DNA of 64,000 nt from the NCBI GenBank assembly GCA_900757145.1, contig CAAEMT010000033.1:14651-78650 (forward strand), written 5' to 3'. Numbering within the stretch: the first letter of the stretch is position 1; the number at the start of each line of letters is the position of its first letter. Below the pieces are notes generated by a model. The model saw only the letters and a list, made by a program, of their open reading frames with translations. It did no database searches and was not told the DNA's origin. This stretch comes from Lachnospiraceae bacterium. Its GTDB lineage: Bacteria; Bacillota; Clostridia; Lachnospirales; Lachnospiraceae. Positions 26,871 to 35,360 of the stretch are shown here, one piece after another. Made by a program: the position numbers and the translations under genes.

Positions 26871-27587
26871 TTATTGTATCATATCTATCCCGCGCTGCAG
26901 CGTTGTCCCATCGATCGCACCGCTTGCCTGTGCGATCACATAGCCGTCCGCATCTATAAAAAACGTGGTCGGCAGGGAATATGCGCCGTACGTCATCGCA
27001 GCGTCTGACTTCGTATCATAAAATACCGGGAAGGTATATCCTTTTTCCTCTATGAACTCTGATGCGATCTCCACTGTCTCTCGCGAGCCGTCTGTCATAT
27101 TGATCATCAGGAATTGTACGTCCTCGCCAATCTCCAGATACTTTTCATGGAAATCCGGCATCTCCATCTGGCACGGACTGCACCAGCTCGCCCAGAAATT
27201 CAAAACGATAGGCTTTCCGAAATACTCTGATAAGAGGACTTCGTTGCCATCCGCATCATAAACGGTAAAATCCGGAGCCATTATTTTCTGTTCTTCCTCA
27301 GAAGAAGTTTCTGTATTTTCTGTCGCGCCGACTGCTTCTTCCTTCTCTTCGGCTGCCGCATCATCTTTTTCTGAAGCGGAAGTCTCTGCTTCCGTCTCCT
27401 GTTTTCCTTCTTCGAAACTGTTTTTCTGCTCTGTCTGTGCCTTTTCATCCTCCTGCGCACCCGGGTCCTTTACGACGAGCTGATCGGTTGCCACATTCTG
27501 CCCCAGACGGTTGTAGAGTGCATATGCCCCTCCGATCAGCACAATAAATACGAGGATCAGTATCAGCAAAGTTTTCTTGTTTTTCAT
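26871..27587 (-). CDS. TlpA/ResA-like membrane-anchored thioredoxin
   Basis: Extracytoplasmic thiol oxidoreductase, 238 residues. An N-terminal transmembrane anchor (about 5-25) is followed by a very acidic Glu/Ala/Thr linker (about 40-100) and a redoxin domain (about 102-238). The active site is NFWASWCSPCQMEMP, and the cis-proline is in YSLPTTFFIDADG. It most likely receives electrons from CcdA, encoded 9 nt upstream, and reduces disulfides outside the membrane. The operon order trx-trxB-ccdA-tlpA gives a full route from NADPH to the cell surface. Confidence 0.9.
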   Translation of the reverse strand: MKNKKTLLILILVFIVLIGGAYALYNRLGQNVATDQLVVKDPGAQEDEKAQTEQKNSFEEGKQETEAETSASEKDDAAAEEKEEAVGATENTETSSEEEQKIMAPDFTVYDADGNEVLLSEYFGKPIVLNFWASWCSPCQMEMPDFHEKYLEIGEDVQFLMINMTDGSRETVEIASEFIEEKGYTFPVFYDTKSDAAMTYGAYSLPTTFFIDADGYVIAQASGAIDGTTLQRGIDMIQ

Positions 27588-27596
27588 AATCCCTCC

Positions 27597-28259
27597 TTAG
27601 CCAAGCGCCCCCAGCAGCCGTCCAAGTGTCCCTGTCGCCATAAGAATGCCGACCAGCACAAGCAGGCTGCCGCTTACGATATTGATAACTCTGTAGTTTT
27701 TCTTGATCCAGTTAAACGCTGATTTCAGATAATCGATCAGGACTGCGCTCAATACAAACGGAATACCAAGTCCGAGCGAGTAAGCCAGAAGCATCGCCAT
27801 TCCTTCTGCCACATGTCCCTGCTGGGATGCAAGCATCAGCGCGGATCCCAGAAAAGCTCCGACGCACGGCGTCCACCCTATGGAAAAGATCATACCGAAC
27901 AGCATTGCTGAGAAAAAACCCATATTGTCAGTATTTACCGTATGACGGCTGCCCTTGAACAGGTTCAGTCTGAATACGCCGAGGAAATTCAGTCCGAAAA
28001 AGATAACGATCACTCCTGAAACAAGATTCACAGCCTCCTGATACTCCTTCAAAAAGGCGCCGACCGTTCCTGCCAAAGCGCCGAGCGTTACGAATACGGC
28101 TGTAAATCCTATGACAAATCCCAGCGCGCCTTTTAAGGTTTTCGCCGTAGTCCGCTCACCGCCGCCCGCAAAATAAGAGATATAGATCGGCAGCATCGGC
28201 AGCAGACACGGCGATATAAAGGTAATAATCCCTTCCAGAAATGCGATCATATACTGCAT
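27597..28259 (-). CDS. ccdA: CcdA-family thiol-disulfide transmembrane protein
   Basis: Six-transmembrane electron conduit of the CcdA/DsbD family, 220 residues. The two redox cysteines are in FISPCLLPM (TM1) and IGWTPCVGAFLG (TM4). It carries reducing equivalents from cytoplasmic thioredoxin to TlpA outside. Start: ATG 28259 or ATG 28250; the latter overlaps the stop of a small upstream ORF as ATGA, which would mean translational coupling. The next gene tlpA begins 9 nt after the stop with AGGAGG inside the gap. Confidence 0.92.
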   Translation of the reverse strand: MQYMIAFLEGIITFISPCLLPMLPIYISYFAGGGERTTAKTLKGALGFVIGFTAVFVTLGALAGTVGAFLKEYQEAVNLVSGVIVIFFGLNFLGVFRLNLFKGSRHTVNTDNMGFFSAMLFGMIFSIGWTPCVGAFLGSALMLASQQGHVAEGMAMLLAYSLGLGIPFVLSAVLIDYLKSAFNWIKKNYRVINIVSGSLLVLVGILMATGTLGRLLGALG

Positions 28260-28315
28260 CTGCTCTCACGCCCCTTTCCTTCTGTGCCTGATGCCGGCTT
28301 TTTATTTTCTTTCAT
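28247..28315 (-). CDS. Small ORF (22 aa) before ccdA
   Basis: ATG 28315 with GGAGG 5 nt upstream encodes a basic, Lys/Gly/Ser-rich 22-residue peptide beginning MKENKKPASG and ending in CSI. The stop TGA overlaps a ccdA start as ATGA. No family is recognised. The good ribosome site and coupling suggest that it is translated, perhaps mainly to position ribosomes on ccdA; it may have no function as a peptide. Confidence 0.4.
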   Translation of the reverse strand: MKENKKPASGTEGKGRESRCSI

Positions 28316-28358
28316 ATAATCCTCCGATTTCTTCTGGTTTTTCATTGCTTTCTTTGAA

Positions 28359-29315
28359 TCAGATCCCTTTTTCCTCCGCATTCTGGCTGCTTGTGTGCGC
28401 CAGAAATTCTTCCGCCATATGAACTGCCACCGCGCCATCGTTTACTGCCGTTACAATCTGGCGAAGCTGCTTTGTCCTCACATCTCCGATGGCATACACG
28501 CCCGGAATGCTCGTCTGCGTCGTTTCTCCCGCGATTATATAACCGCCCTTATCCAGTTCAAGCTGATCCTTTACAAGCTCTGTCGCAGGCTGTCTGCCCA
28601 CACTGATAAATACGCCGTCACAGTCCACGACCGTTTCTTCTCCCGTGCTGACATTTTTCAGGCGGATGCCTGTGATCTTATCGCCGTGCAGAAATTCTTT
28701 GACGGTGCTGTTCCAGTAAAACTCCACATTTTCTGCGTTCATCAGAGGCTCATGGTATATTTTTGTCGCACGCAGCGTATCTCTTCGATGGACGATAATC
28801 ACCTTCTTTACGATGCGGCTGAGCAAAAGAGCGTCTGCCGCGGCAGAATTTCCGCCTCCGACTACTACGACAGTTTTTCCTTTGTAGAACATTCCGTCAC
28901 ATGCGGCGCAGTAAGCAACGCCGCGCCCCGTCAGAGCCTCCTCTTCCCCGATACCGAGCTTTCGCGGATTGGCTCCTGTAGCAAGAACGACTGTTTTTGC
29001 ATAAAAGGTTCCTTCGCTCGTCTCGATCTTCTTGGGAACTGCCGCAAGCTCCATCTCATTTACTTCTGCATACTCTGTCTTTGCGCCGAAACGCTCCGCC
29101 TGTCTCTGCATTTTTTCTGCAAGTGTAAATCCGTCTATCCCATCCTCAAATCCGGGGTAATTGTCGATCTGGTGCGTCTGCGCCATCTGACCGCCTGCGG
29201 AGAGCTTTTCCAGTATCATCGTATCCATTCCTGCCCTTGCTGCATAAAGCGCCGCCGTATATCCGGCAGGACCTCCGCCGACAATGATCATATCATAAAC
29301 ATGCTTCGTATCCAT
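28359..29315 (-). CDS. trxB: Thioredoxin-disulfide reductase
   Basis: FAD/NADPH enzyme that reduces thioredoxin, 318 residues. FAD motif VGGGPAGYTAALYAARAG at the N-terminus, redox-active YCAACDG near residue 137, NADPH motif VVVGGGNSAAADAL near 152, and the C-terminal FAD site GVYAIGDVRTKQLRQ. AAGGAGGGG precedes the ATG. The thioredoxin gene lies 12 nt upstream, and ccdA and tlpA downstream complete a trans-membrane reducing pathway. Confidence 0.95.
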   Translation of the reverse strand: MDTKHVYDMIIVGGGPAGYTAALYAARAGMDTMILEKLSAGGQMAQTHQIDNYPGFEDGIDGFTLAEKMQRQAERFGAKTEYAEVNEMELAAVPKKIETSEGTFYAKTVVLATGANPRKLGIGEEEALTGRGVAYCAACDGMFYKGKTVVVVGGGNSAAADALLLSRIVKKVIIVHRRDTLRATKIYHEPLMNAENVEFYWNSTVKEFLHGDKITGIRLKNVSTGEETVVDCDGVFISVGRQPATELVKDQLELDKGGYIIAGETTQTSIPGVYAIGDVRTKQLRQIVTAVNDGAVAVHMAEEFLAHTSSQNAEEKGI

Positions 29316-29327
29316 ATCAGCCCCTCC

Positions 29328-29651
29328 TTACTTATTTAACGCATTCTGAAGAAAACGGTCGATCATTGCTTTCGATTCAGGCGCAACGATCGAATCGATC
29401 GCTTTTCCGTTTTGGAATAATACAAGCGTTGGAATCACCTCGATCTGCTCATCCTTGGCAAGCTGTTCTTCCTCATCTATATTGATCTTGCCTGCAACAA
29501 GCGTCTCACGGTACTCTTCTGCAATACGGTCATACGCCGGAGCGATCCTGCGGCAGTATCCGCACCACGGCGCCCAAAAATCTACCAGTACAGGCTTATC
29601 ACCATTTATCATCTCATTAAACTGCTCTGTATTCATATTTATAGCTGTCAT
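29328..29651 (-). CDS. trxA: Thioredoxin with WCGYC active site
   Basis: 107 residues from ATG 29651 (GGAAAGGAG 9 nt upstream); the frame continues to 29729, but those residues are not thioredoxin-like. The active site is DFWAPWCGYCRRIAP, so the usual CGPC is CGYC, and the cis-proline is in VIPTLVLFQ. First gene of trx-trxB-ccdA-tlpA, 12 nt before trxB. The changed dipeptide should shift the redox potential, perhaps suiting transfer to CcdA. Confidence 0.92.
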   Translation of the reverse strand: MTAINMNTEQFNEMINGDKPVLVDFWAPWCGYCRRIAPAYDRIAEEYRETLVAGKINIDEEEQLAKDEQIEVIPTLVLFQNGKAIDSIVAPESKAMIDRFLQNALNK

Positions 29652-29733
29652 ATGCGTCAGCTCCTTTCCTTTTGTTTTATCTGTTCCCAGTATACAGCAT
29701 GCCCCGTTTTCTGTCTGTGATAACATCACAAAA

Positions 29734-29775
29734 AACAGAACTGCCGCATCTTATCATGCAGGCAGCCCTGTTTTT
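29734..29775 (-). terminator. Terminator after the 5'-nucleotidase gene
   Basis: Minus strand ACAGGGCTGCC pairs with GGCAGTTCTGT (imperfect inner pair), loop of about 15 nt, followed by TTTTTT. It is placed a few bases after the nucleotidase stop. On the plus strand a T run also follows, so it may act in both directions. Confidence 0.8.
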
Positions 29776-29779
29776 GTTC

Positions 29780-31792
29780 TTATTTTTGAGTTTTATTGAT
29801 CTGATTCTTTTTTGCCGCTTTTCTCACTTTTTTTACAACAAAGGTCACGATGCCTGCCAGAAGCAGTACAACAAGAGTAAGTACCCCATAAATGATCCAC
29901 GCAAATTTATTGGGCTGTTTTATTATGTCGATGATATTGCGGCTGTCAATTTCCAGCTTTCTTCCCTCTGGATTCGCATAATACGCCGGAATAACGGATA
30001 TTCCTTCTTCATTTTTCTCAAAGGATTCCAGATAAGACGCAAGCGCATACCATTCCTTTACTTCATTCCCGTCCTTATCATGGATGATATACTTCTCAAA
30101 ATCATCAATGACGCGGCCGTCCCTGTCTTTCGGCGCGATCTTCAGAAGTCCCATGGACATATCTTCTATCGTTCCAAGCATCTGTGCGGAATACAGACCT
30201 GCCACAACACGATACATCTGATCGTCCTCCAGCTGCTGCGTCTCCTTTCCCTGCGTATACGGAACATTTGTCACAAGCTCCGTATTCGTCACCTTATTGA
30301 GCAGAAGCCGATTCGGATTGTATTCCCAGCGAAGTCCGCTCGGATATAACTGGGCTGTCGTCATGATCGGTGAGATCGAAACGTCTATTTCCGCCACCGT
30401 CTTCAGCTCTTTTCCTGTCAGATACACACTGACCAAAGGATAGCCCGGAATCCGGTCCGCCCCGATTCCGAGCGAGCTGATATTAAACGCATCAGACACG
30501 GTCACCGTTCCTTTTCGCAGCGTATCGCGGATCGAACCGGACGGGGAAAAGGCTGCGTATACCTTTTCATAAGCGTCCCCTTCCGCCTGCTCTACGGCGT
30601 ACACGTAAGAATCGGCGATCACGCTTCCGAGCGGATCTTCCCCGTGCTCTATTGCAAATTCTTCTATAGGACTGAATTCCACCTGATTTTCTGCAAGCAC
30701 CTGATCGAAAGTATACCCAAACTGTTTCAGATACGTTTTATCCACTTCCTGCTTATATTGGGCAAGCCGCAGCTTTATTTCCTCATCCTCTTTTACTGTA
30801 TCATCCAGCGGCGTTACCGTATACTCCTCAAGTTCCCATCTGCCGTCATCTTTCCTCGCAAGACGAAGCTCTCCCAGTCCTTTGCAGTAATACCCGGACG
30901 ACACGACATACGTATCGCCATATCGCAGCGGCTCGTCCAGCTCCGTATGTGTATGCCCGCTGATGATCACATCAATCTTGGGAACCGCTTTTGCAAGCAG
31001 CGCATCCTCCGACTTCTTCTCATTTTCATTCGTTCCGCTGTGAGACAGGCAGAGGATCATATCCACATTTTCCTTCTCCAGAGCTTCTACCATTTCTTTT
31101 GAAGTCTCGACAATATCTTCAAACACAAGCCCGCTCTCCGGCGCGCACGCATCCGCGTCTTCTCCCAGCACACCGTATATTCCGATGCGCACCCCGCCGC
31201 GCTCAATCACCGTATACGGCGTGCTTCCGTACGTATCCATTGCATTTTTTACAAGCTGATTATCAGAAGAAGTATTCTTATCCCAGTCGATATTCGCACT
31301 GACAAGCGCCGGAAGAGAGATCTCTTCCTCCTTCGCATGCTCCACTGCCGCAAGCAGCATATTCGAGACGCCTTCGCTCCTGTAATCAAACTCATGGTTT
31401 CCAAACGTCACTGCGTCATATCCGATCTCTCCCATCAGCATAAGCTCTGGCGCTTCGCTCTCATAGATCGTCTGATACAGCGTCCCCATAGAAAAGTCGC
31501 CGCCGTCCACGAGAAATGTCGCCGGATAATCCGTCCGCTTCTCATCTGCCAACGTTTTCAGTTTTGCAAATCCGCCCATTACGGCTTCTTTTCCATCTTC
31601 CTGTACCGGATACGGTTCAAGATGCGAGTGCATATCATGCGTAAATAATATCTGTACTTCCTGCTCCGGCTTTTCTTCTGTCTCTGCTGCTGCCGCATCT
31701 GAAATTATAAACGTCATGCACAAAGAACATACGGCGAACACAGCGCGTATTGCCGAACTGATCTGCTTTTTCATCATGTTATTCTGCTCCAT
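29780..31792 (-). CDS. Secreted, membrane-anchored 5'-nucleotidase/2',3'-cyclic phosphodiesterase
   Basis: Calcineurin-like bifunctional nucleotidase, 670 residues, full length. Signal peptide in the first 36 residues. Metal-site motifs are LFTHDMHSHLEP, LVDGGDFSMGT, TFGNHEFDYRSEG, LSHSGTNEN and ISGHTHTELDEP. The 5'-nucleotidase C-terminal domain runs from about 365 to 570. A single transmembrane helix near 630-650 is followed by a Lys-rich end, with no LPXTG. It should release nucleosides and phosphate from nucleotides at the cell surface. A second start, ATG 31777 (MMKKQISS), looks more like a signal peptide start. Its nearness to purine genes is suggestive only. Confidence 0.92.
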   Translation of the reverse strand: MEQNNMMKKQISSAIRAVFAVCSLCMTFIISDAAAAETEEKPEQEVQILFTHDMHSHLEPYPVQEDGKEAVMGGFAKLKTLADEKRTDYPATFLVDGGDFSMGTLYQTIYESEAPELMLMGEIGYDAVTFGNHEFDYRSEGVSNMLLAAVEHAKEEEISLPALVSANIDWDKNTSSDNQLVKNAMDTYGSTPYTVIERGGVRIGIYGVLGEDADACAPESGLVFEDIVETSKEMVEALEKENVDMILCLSHSGTNENEKKSEDALLAKAVPKIDVIISGHTHTELDEPLRYGDTYVVSSGYYCKGLGELRLARKDDGRWELEEYTVTPLDDTVKEDEEIKLRLAQYKQEVDKTYLKQFGYTFDQVLAENQVEFSPIEEFAIEHGEDPLGSVIADSYVYAVEQAEGDAYEKVYAAFSPSGSIRDTLRKGTVTVSDAFNISSLGIGADRIPGYPLVSVYLTGKELKTVAEIDVSISPIMTTAQLYPSGLRWEYNPNRLLLNKVTNTELVTNVPYTQGKETQQLEDDQMYRVVAGLYSAQMLGTIEDMSMGLLKIAPKDRDGRVIDDFEKYIIHDKDGNEVKEWYALASYLESFEKNEEGISVIPAYYANPEGRKLEIDSRNIIDIIKQPNKFAWIIYGVLTLVVLLLAGIVTFVVKKVRKAAKKNQINKTQK

Positions 31793-31825
31793 TTTCCTTT
31801 CTTAATTTGACTTGATCGTTCCTTT

Positions 31826-31924
31826 CTATTTTACATCATCAGAGCATTCTTGTACATGATATGTTTCAAACTTCTCATTCCTGCAATAGCGTGCCAGCGT
31901 CCTTGCGCTGATGCCAAGGAACTT
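31826..31924 (-). pseudogene. C-terminal remnant of a helix-turn-helix protein
   Basis: The minus strand codes for 32 residues ending in TAG (31828-31826) that contain FLGISARTLARYCRNEKFE, which reads like a recognition helix region. An in-frame TAG lies directly upstream (31927-31925) and there is no start codon. It is probably the tail of a deleted regulator or recombinase. It sits in the 220-bp gap between the nucleotidase and a truncated XRE gene. Confidence 0.35.
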
Positions 31925-32012
31925 CTACTTTTTCTGAAGATTAATACGCGTTGCTTACAACAACGGATAATTCCCCGTATATTTTTCTCAGAAAGCCAAA
32001 GGAGGATACCAT

Positions 32013-32220
32013 ATGCTAAATAAAAACATTAAGACACTCAGAAAAACGAAAGGACTGTCACTGCAGGAACTTGTTGTGAAGCTGGATGTTGTGCGGCAAA
32101 CCATTTCAAAATGGGATCAGGAACTATCTGTGCCGGATTCTGATATGCTGATTTCTATAGCAGAGGCTTTGGAAACTCCGGTCAGCACATTGCTTGGAGA
32201 AACGATTACAGAGGATTCTT
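32013..32220 (+). pseudogene. XRE-family regulator, 3' truncated
   Basis: The first 68 residues are a normal XRE helix-turn-helix: NIKTLRKTKGLSLQELVVKL, VVRQTISKWDQELSVPDSDM, LISIAEALETPVSTLLGET. AAAGGAGG lies 8 nt before the ATG. From about 32220 the frame runs antisense into the 3' end of the cation transporter gene and loses similarity (stop at 32376-32378). The usual C-terminal part with membrane helices or effector domain is gone, which suggests that a deletion joined two unrelated loci. A short DNA-binding product could still be made. Confidence 0.7.
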
Positions 32221-33108
32221 TTACGGCACGAGGATCAGCTCACACGTACATTCCTGAAATTTCTCCTTCGCCTTTTCATTTACCGCCGCTAATGCCCCTG
32301 CAAAATCCTCTACATTCAGGCTGTCTGATTCGATCTGAAAATACACCGCAACCCACAAATGCCGCCCTGTTTTCGTAATATCGAAAAAAACAGGCTTAAA
32401 ATGATGCTGTTCCAGAACGGGATTGCAGATCGCCTTGACCTCTTCCATATACGCCTCATCAGGCGAGAACAGAAATACATCCTTTACCGCGCCCCACAGC
32501 ACTTTGATACTTTCCGGAAGCATGAACACCATAACGACGACCGCTACGATCTGGTCAAAATACGGAGTGATAAATCCAACCGGCGTCTTTTCCAGATACC
32601 GCGATGCAAAAAACGCAAGGGACATTCCCAGACTGTATACAATATCCAGCTTCCAGCCAAGCAGCTCTGCTTCAATGGTCGGCGAGGATATGTTACGGTT
32701 CAGCCGTTTCATTACAAGGAAAATTATGATACTTGCCACACCGAGACAGCACTGGAAAATGGAGACCTGCGCATTGTTTACAGGATTACCGCCTGACAAA
32801 GCAGAATCAAGCACCTCCGCAGATACACCCATAGTAACGGACAGCATCATAACACCTTTGATTATGACAAATATCGACTCTATCTGAAAATACCCGTACG
32901 GCCGTTTCTCTGATACCGGCTTATGAAACAGCGGAGTAAGGAACAAAAGCAGCGCAATGAACACAAGCTCCGACGCATCGTATACGGCATCCGTCAACGC
33001 CGACTGCGAATGACTGTATATTGAAAAAATAAACTCTGCAATGGCAAATACAAGTCCCGATAAAAAGGACAGCATCAAAATCTGTTTTTCTTTTCTTTCC
33101 GTTATCAT
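32221..33108 (-). CDS. Cation diffusion facilitator-like transporter
   Basis: Membrane protein of 295 residues with about six transmembrane helices and a C-terminal cytoplasmic domain (about 210-295), the CDF layout. TM2 retains two aspartates (ALTDAVYDASE), but the TM5 site reads GWKLDIVYS, without the usual histidine of HxxxD, so metal choice may differ from Zn/Cd/Fe exporters. Its 3' end meets the truncated XRE gene head-on. Ribosome site is weak. Product role: efflux of a divalent metal or other cation, not resolved. Confidence 0.82.
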   Translation of the reverse strand: MITERKEKQILMLSFLSGLVFAIAEFIFSIYSHSQSALTDAVYDASELVFIALLLFLTPLFHKPVSEKRPYGYFQIESIFVIIKGVMMLSVTMGVSAEVLDSALSGGNPVNNAQVSIFQCCLGVASIIIFLVMKRLNRNISSPTIEAELLGWKLDIVYSLGMSLAFFASRYLEKTPVGFITPYFDQIVAVVVMVFMLPESIKVLWGAVKDVFLFSPDEAYMEEVKAICNPVLEQHHFKPVFFDITKTGRHLWVAVYFQIESDSLNVEDFAGALAAVNEKAKEKFQECTCELILVP

Positions 33109-33176
33109 CCTAGCATCTCTTTTCTAAAAGGTATGACGATTATTATACTAAAAGCAGACGGGATTGTACAGTTAAA

Positions 33177-33836
33177 TTAAATATAATGACGGATCGCTGC
33201 GCACAGAAGCGATGTACAGCCCTCCGCCTCTTTGTCATAGTATGACCGGAATCTCTCATCCGCCTCATACAGTTCTGCAAGTCCTCTGTGCATCTGCGGC
33301 GTATATTTTTTCCATGTCATACAAAGCCACTCCTTATGAAGCGCGGCGATCTGTCCCGCTTCCTCACTTTCCGGCTTCAGCCCCTCGCGCACGCCCTGCT
33401 GCAAACGCTCTTTGATCTCACGCTCCAACTGCGTAAACTGCTCCCACTGTTCTTCCGTCATAGAAAGCAGCTTGCGATTTGACATATCTAATGCCTCGTT
33501 GCCGTATGCGGCGCGCACCTCCGCTCCATACTGCTCTTCATTTTTCTCTACCAGATCCTTTTTAAATGCTTCAAATTTCTGTCTGTCACTCATGCTTATC
33601 TCTCCTTCTTCTGCCGCGATCGTCTGCTCTACCGTATCGATCAGACGGTCGATCTGCTTACGTTTCTCTTTCAGATCACGAAGATGATCCCTAAGCGCAT
33701 GACAAATATCAAAATCCGGCTGAAACAGAATCTGCTGAATCTGTTTTAACTCAAATCCTCTTTCCCGATAAAATAAAACCTGCTGAAGCAGCGCCGCAAT
33801 AACATACATAACCGGGCAGAAGAAATTGTTTTGCAT
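33177..33836 (-). pseudogene. TipAS-domain regulator lacking the MerR DNA-binding head
   Basis: 219 residues. From about residue 14 it matches MerR/TipAL proteins starting inside the winged-helix: LLQQVLFYRERGFELKQIQQ, then a coiled coil (about 40-80) and the TipAS antibiotic-binding domain (about 100-219; GLAELYEADERFRSYYD). The normal first 45-50 residues with the helix-turn-helix are missing and replaced by MQNNFFCPVMYVI. The DNA upstream on this strand does not code for the missing part. The break coincides with the edge of an AT-rich segment (33.84-35.3 kb), so an insertion or deletion probably cut the gene. A free TipAS protein could still bind ligands. Confidence 0.65.
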
Positions 33837-33905
33837 GAGATGATTTATTCATAACGGTATGGTAGAATGATTTTGACAAATAAGAAGTTATGGAGGAAAT
33901 AATAT

Positions 33906-34316
33906 ATGCGACACGAGTGTAAAATTACAGTGTTGGAAACAAAAGTTTTTAGTGATTATCAAGAAAAATATCTGGCAAATCCAAATTCTGATCCATGTCC
34001 TTGCTTCAAGGCAGGAGATATTTTTCACTTAAAAAGGACAAGCGAGCAGGATGATTTTTACCATTTGATGAATGGGAAATTTTGTGGGGAAGCATGGGAC
34101 GCTATTAGCAGATATGTTTACACCGCTTTACAAGGTGGTTCTATTATGCATAAATGGACGAATGATGAAAAAATGATGATTGCTTGTTGCAATGATGGTA
34201 CAAGACCAGTAATTTTCAAAATTGAGAGAATTGATATTCCCGAAAATGACGAAGAAAAGCAGTGGCTTGAAAAACAGAATTTCAAAAATACAGCAGACGA
34301 TGCTTATGTAGGTTAA
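33906..34316 (+). CDS. TIGR04076 family protein
   Basis: Small cytoplasmic protein of 136 residues. Family pattern seen: CKITVLETKVFSDYQEKY, paired cysteines in DPCPCFKAGDIFHL, GKFCGEAWDAISRYVYTAL, and near the C-terminus ACCNDGTRPVIFKIERID. The function of the family is unknown; the conserved cysteines suggest metal binding or redox. GGAGG lies before the ATG. Base composition and codon use are clearly more AT-rich than the flanking genes, as for the next gene, so the pair probably arrived together by transfer. Confidence 0.8.
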   Translation: MRHECKITVLETKVFSDYQEKYLANPNSDPCPCFKAGDIFHLKRTSEQDDFYHLMNGKFCGEAWDAISRYVYTALQGGSIMHKWTNDEKMMIACCNDGTRPVIFKIERIDIPENDEEKQWLEKQNFKNTADDAYVG

Positions 34317-34369
34317 AGGGTAACATCAGTTTGTACAACTAATAAAACAATGCACTTTAGGAGGATTTT

Positions 34370-34753
34370 ATGAAGATAGAACACATTGCAATGTATGTAA
34401 ATGATTTAGAAGCAACAAGAGAGTTTTTTATCAAATATTTTAATGCAACATCTAATGCAGGGTATCATAATAAAACTACAGATTTTCGTTCTTATTTTTT
34501 AAGTTTTGACGATGGTGCTCGTCTGGAAATAATGAAGAAGCCAAAAATGGAAGATGAAATAAAAAATTTGTCACGCACAGGTTATATTCATCTTGCATTT
34601 AGTGTGGGAAGTAAGGAAGCTGTTGATGAACTTACTCAAAAAATTAAAAGCGATGGTTATAATGTTGTAAGTGGACCAAGAATAACCGGAGATGGATATT
34701 ATGAAAGCTGTGTAGTGGGCATTGAAGAAAATCAAATTGAGATAACAGTGTGA
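34370..34753 (+). CDS. VOC family protein (glyoxalase/bleomycin resistance fold)
   Basis: 127 residues, single VOC module pair: KIEHIAMYVNDLEATREFF at the start, DGARLEIMKKP, GYIHLAFSVGS, and the C-terminal GDGYYESCVVGIEENQIEI with the metal glutamate. Members are metal-dependent lyases, dioxygenases or drug-binding proteins; the substrate cannot be told. AGGAGG lies 6 nt before the ATG. It is AT-rich like the TIGR04076 gene 53 nt upstream and on the same strand. Confidence 0.88.
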   Translation: MKIEHIAMYVNDLEATREFFIKYFNATSNAGYHNKTTDFRSYFLSFDDGARLEIMKKPKMEDEIKNLSRTGYIHLAFSVGSKEAVDELTQKIKSDGYNVVSGPRITGDGYYESCVVGIEENQIEITV

Positions 34754-34919
34754 TATTTTTGGAGATAGAAACTTATGAATACGCCTACATTTCATTGAAG
34801 AATTGTACAACAATTGAGTTGCATAATTTCACTTTGTCGTTCTGAACTTTCAACTGAATAACTACAGCACAAACCGCTGCTACATGGAAGCCAACAAACC
34901 ATTCAACAGCGTTTTTTCT

Positions 34920-35255
34920 TTACCGTTTTTTTCTCTGGCTGATAGGCGTTCCCATTTTCTTTGATTTTTTGAGAACCCGAATCAGCCAGCGAAATTCTTC
35001 TTCGGATAAATTTTTGTAGTTGATACCAAGCTGCTTGCAGTAAAGCATTGCCAGTTTTTCCAAACGGCTGCCCTTGAATTTTTCGACCGCTTCCAGATTT
35101 TCTTTCAGTTCATCGGCAACGGTGGTCTGGGGCGCATTTTCACTGTCCTTTTTGTGGGGTTCCCGAATATCTCGGATAATCAGGTTGAGGTCATCCTGAA
35201 CCATGTATCTGAAATATTCATCATCACTGATATGGGCAGCTTGCAGCACTTTCAA
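34920..35255 (-). pseudogene. Unrecognised protein fragment at the edge of the AT-rich insert
   Basis: 111-codon frame from a TTG; the open frame continues upstream only to a stop at about 35280 with no ATG. The product is charged and helical (DELKENLEAVEKFKGSRLEK, SEEEFRWLIRVLKKSKK) and ends in a Lys/Arg run. It looks like the C-terminal part of a larger protein, possibly from a mobile element, but I cannot name a family. No ribosome binding site precedes the TTG. Confidence 0.4.
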
Positions 35256-35360
35256 ATGCGGGTCATCTTCGCCGGGGCGTTAGAAAAGGAGCTGCATTTT
35301 TCGTGTATTGTGTCCGTATACAGCTTTCCATATCCGCTTTACACCGGCAGGAACTTACGT

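Noticed and set aside
28395..29339. 314-codon plus-strand ORF opposite trxB
   Set aside because: Antisense shadow with no motif and no ribosome site.
32221..32378. C-terminal half of the XRE ORF as a real domain
   Set aside because: It is antisense to the 3' end of the transporter gene and has no regulator similarity.
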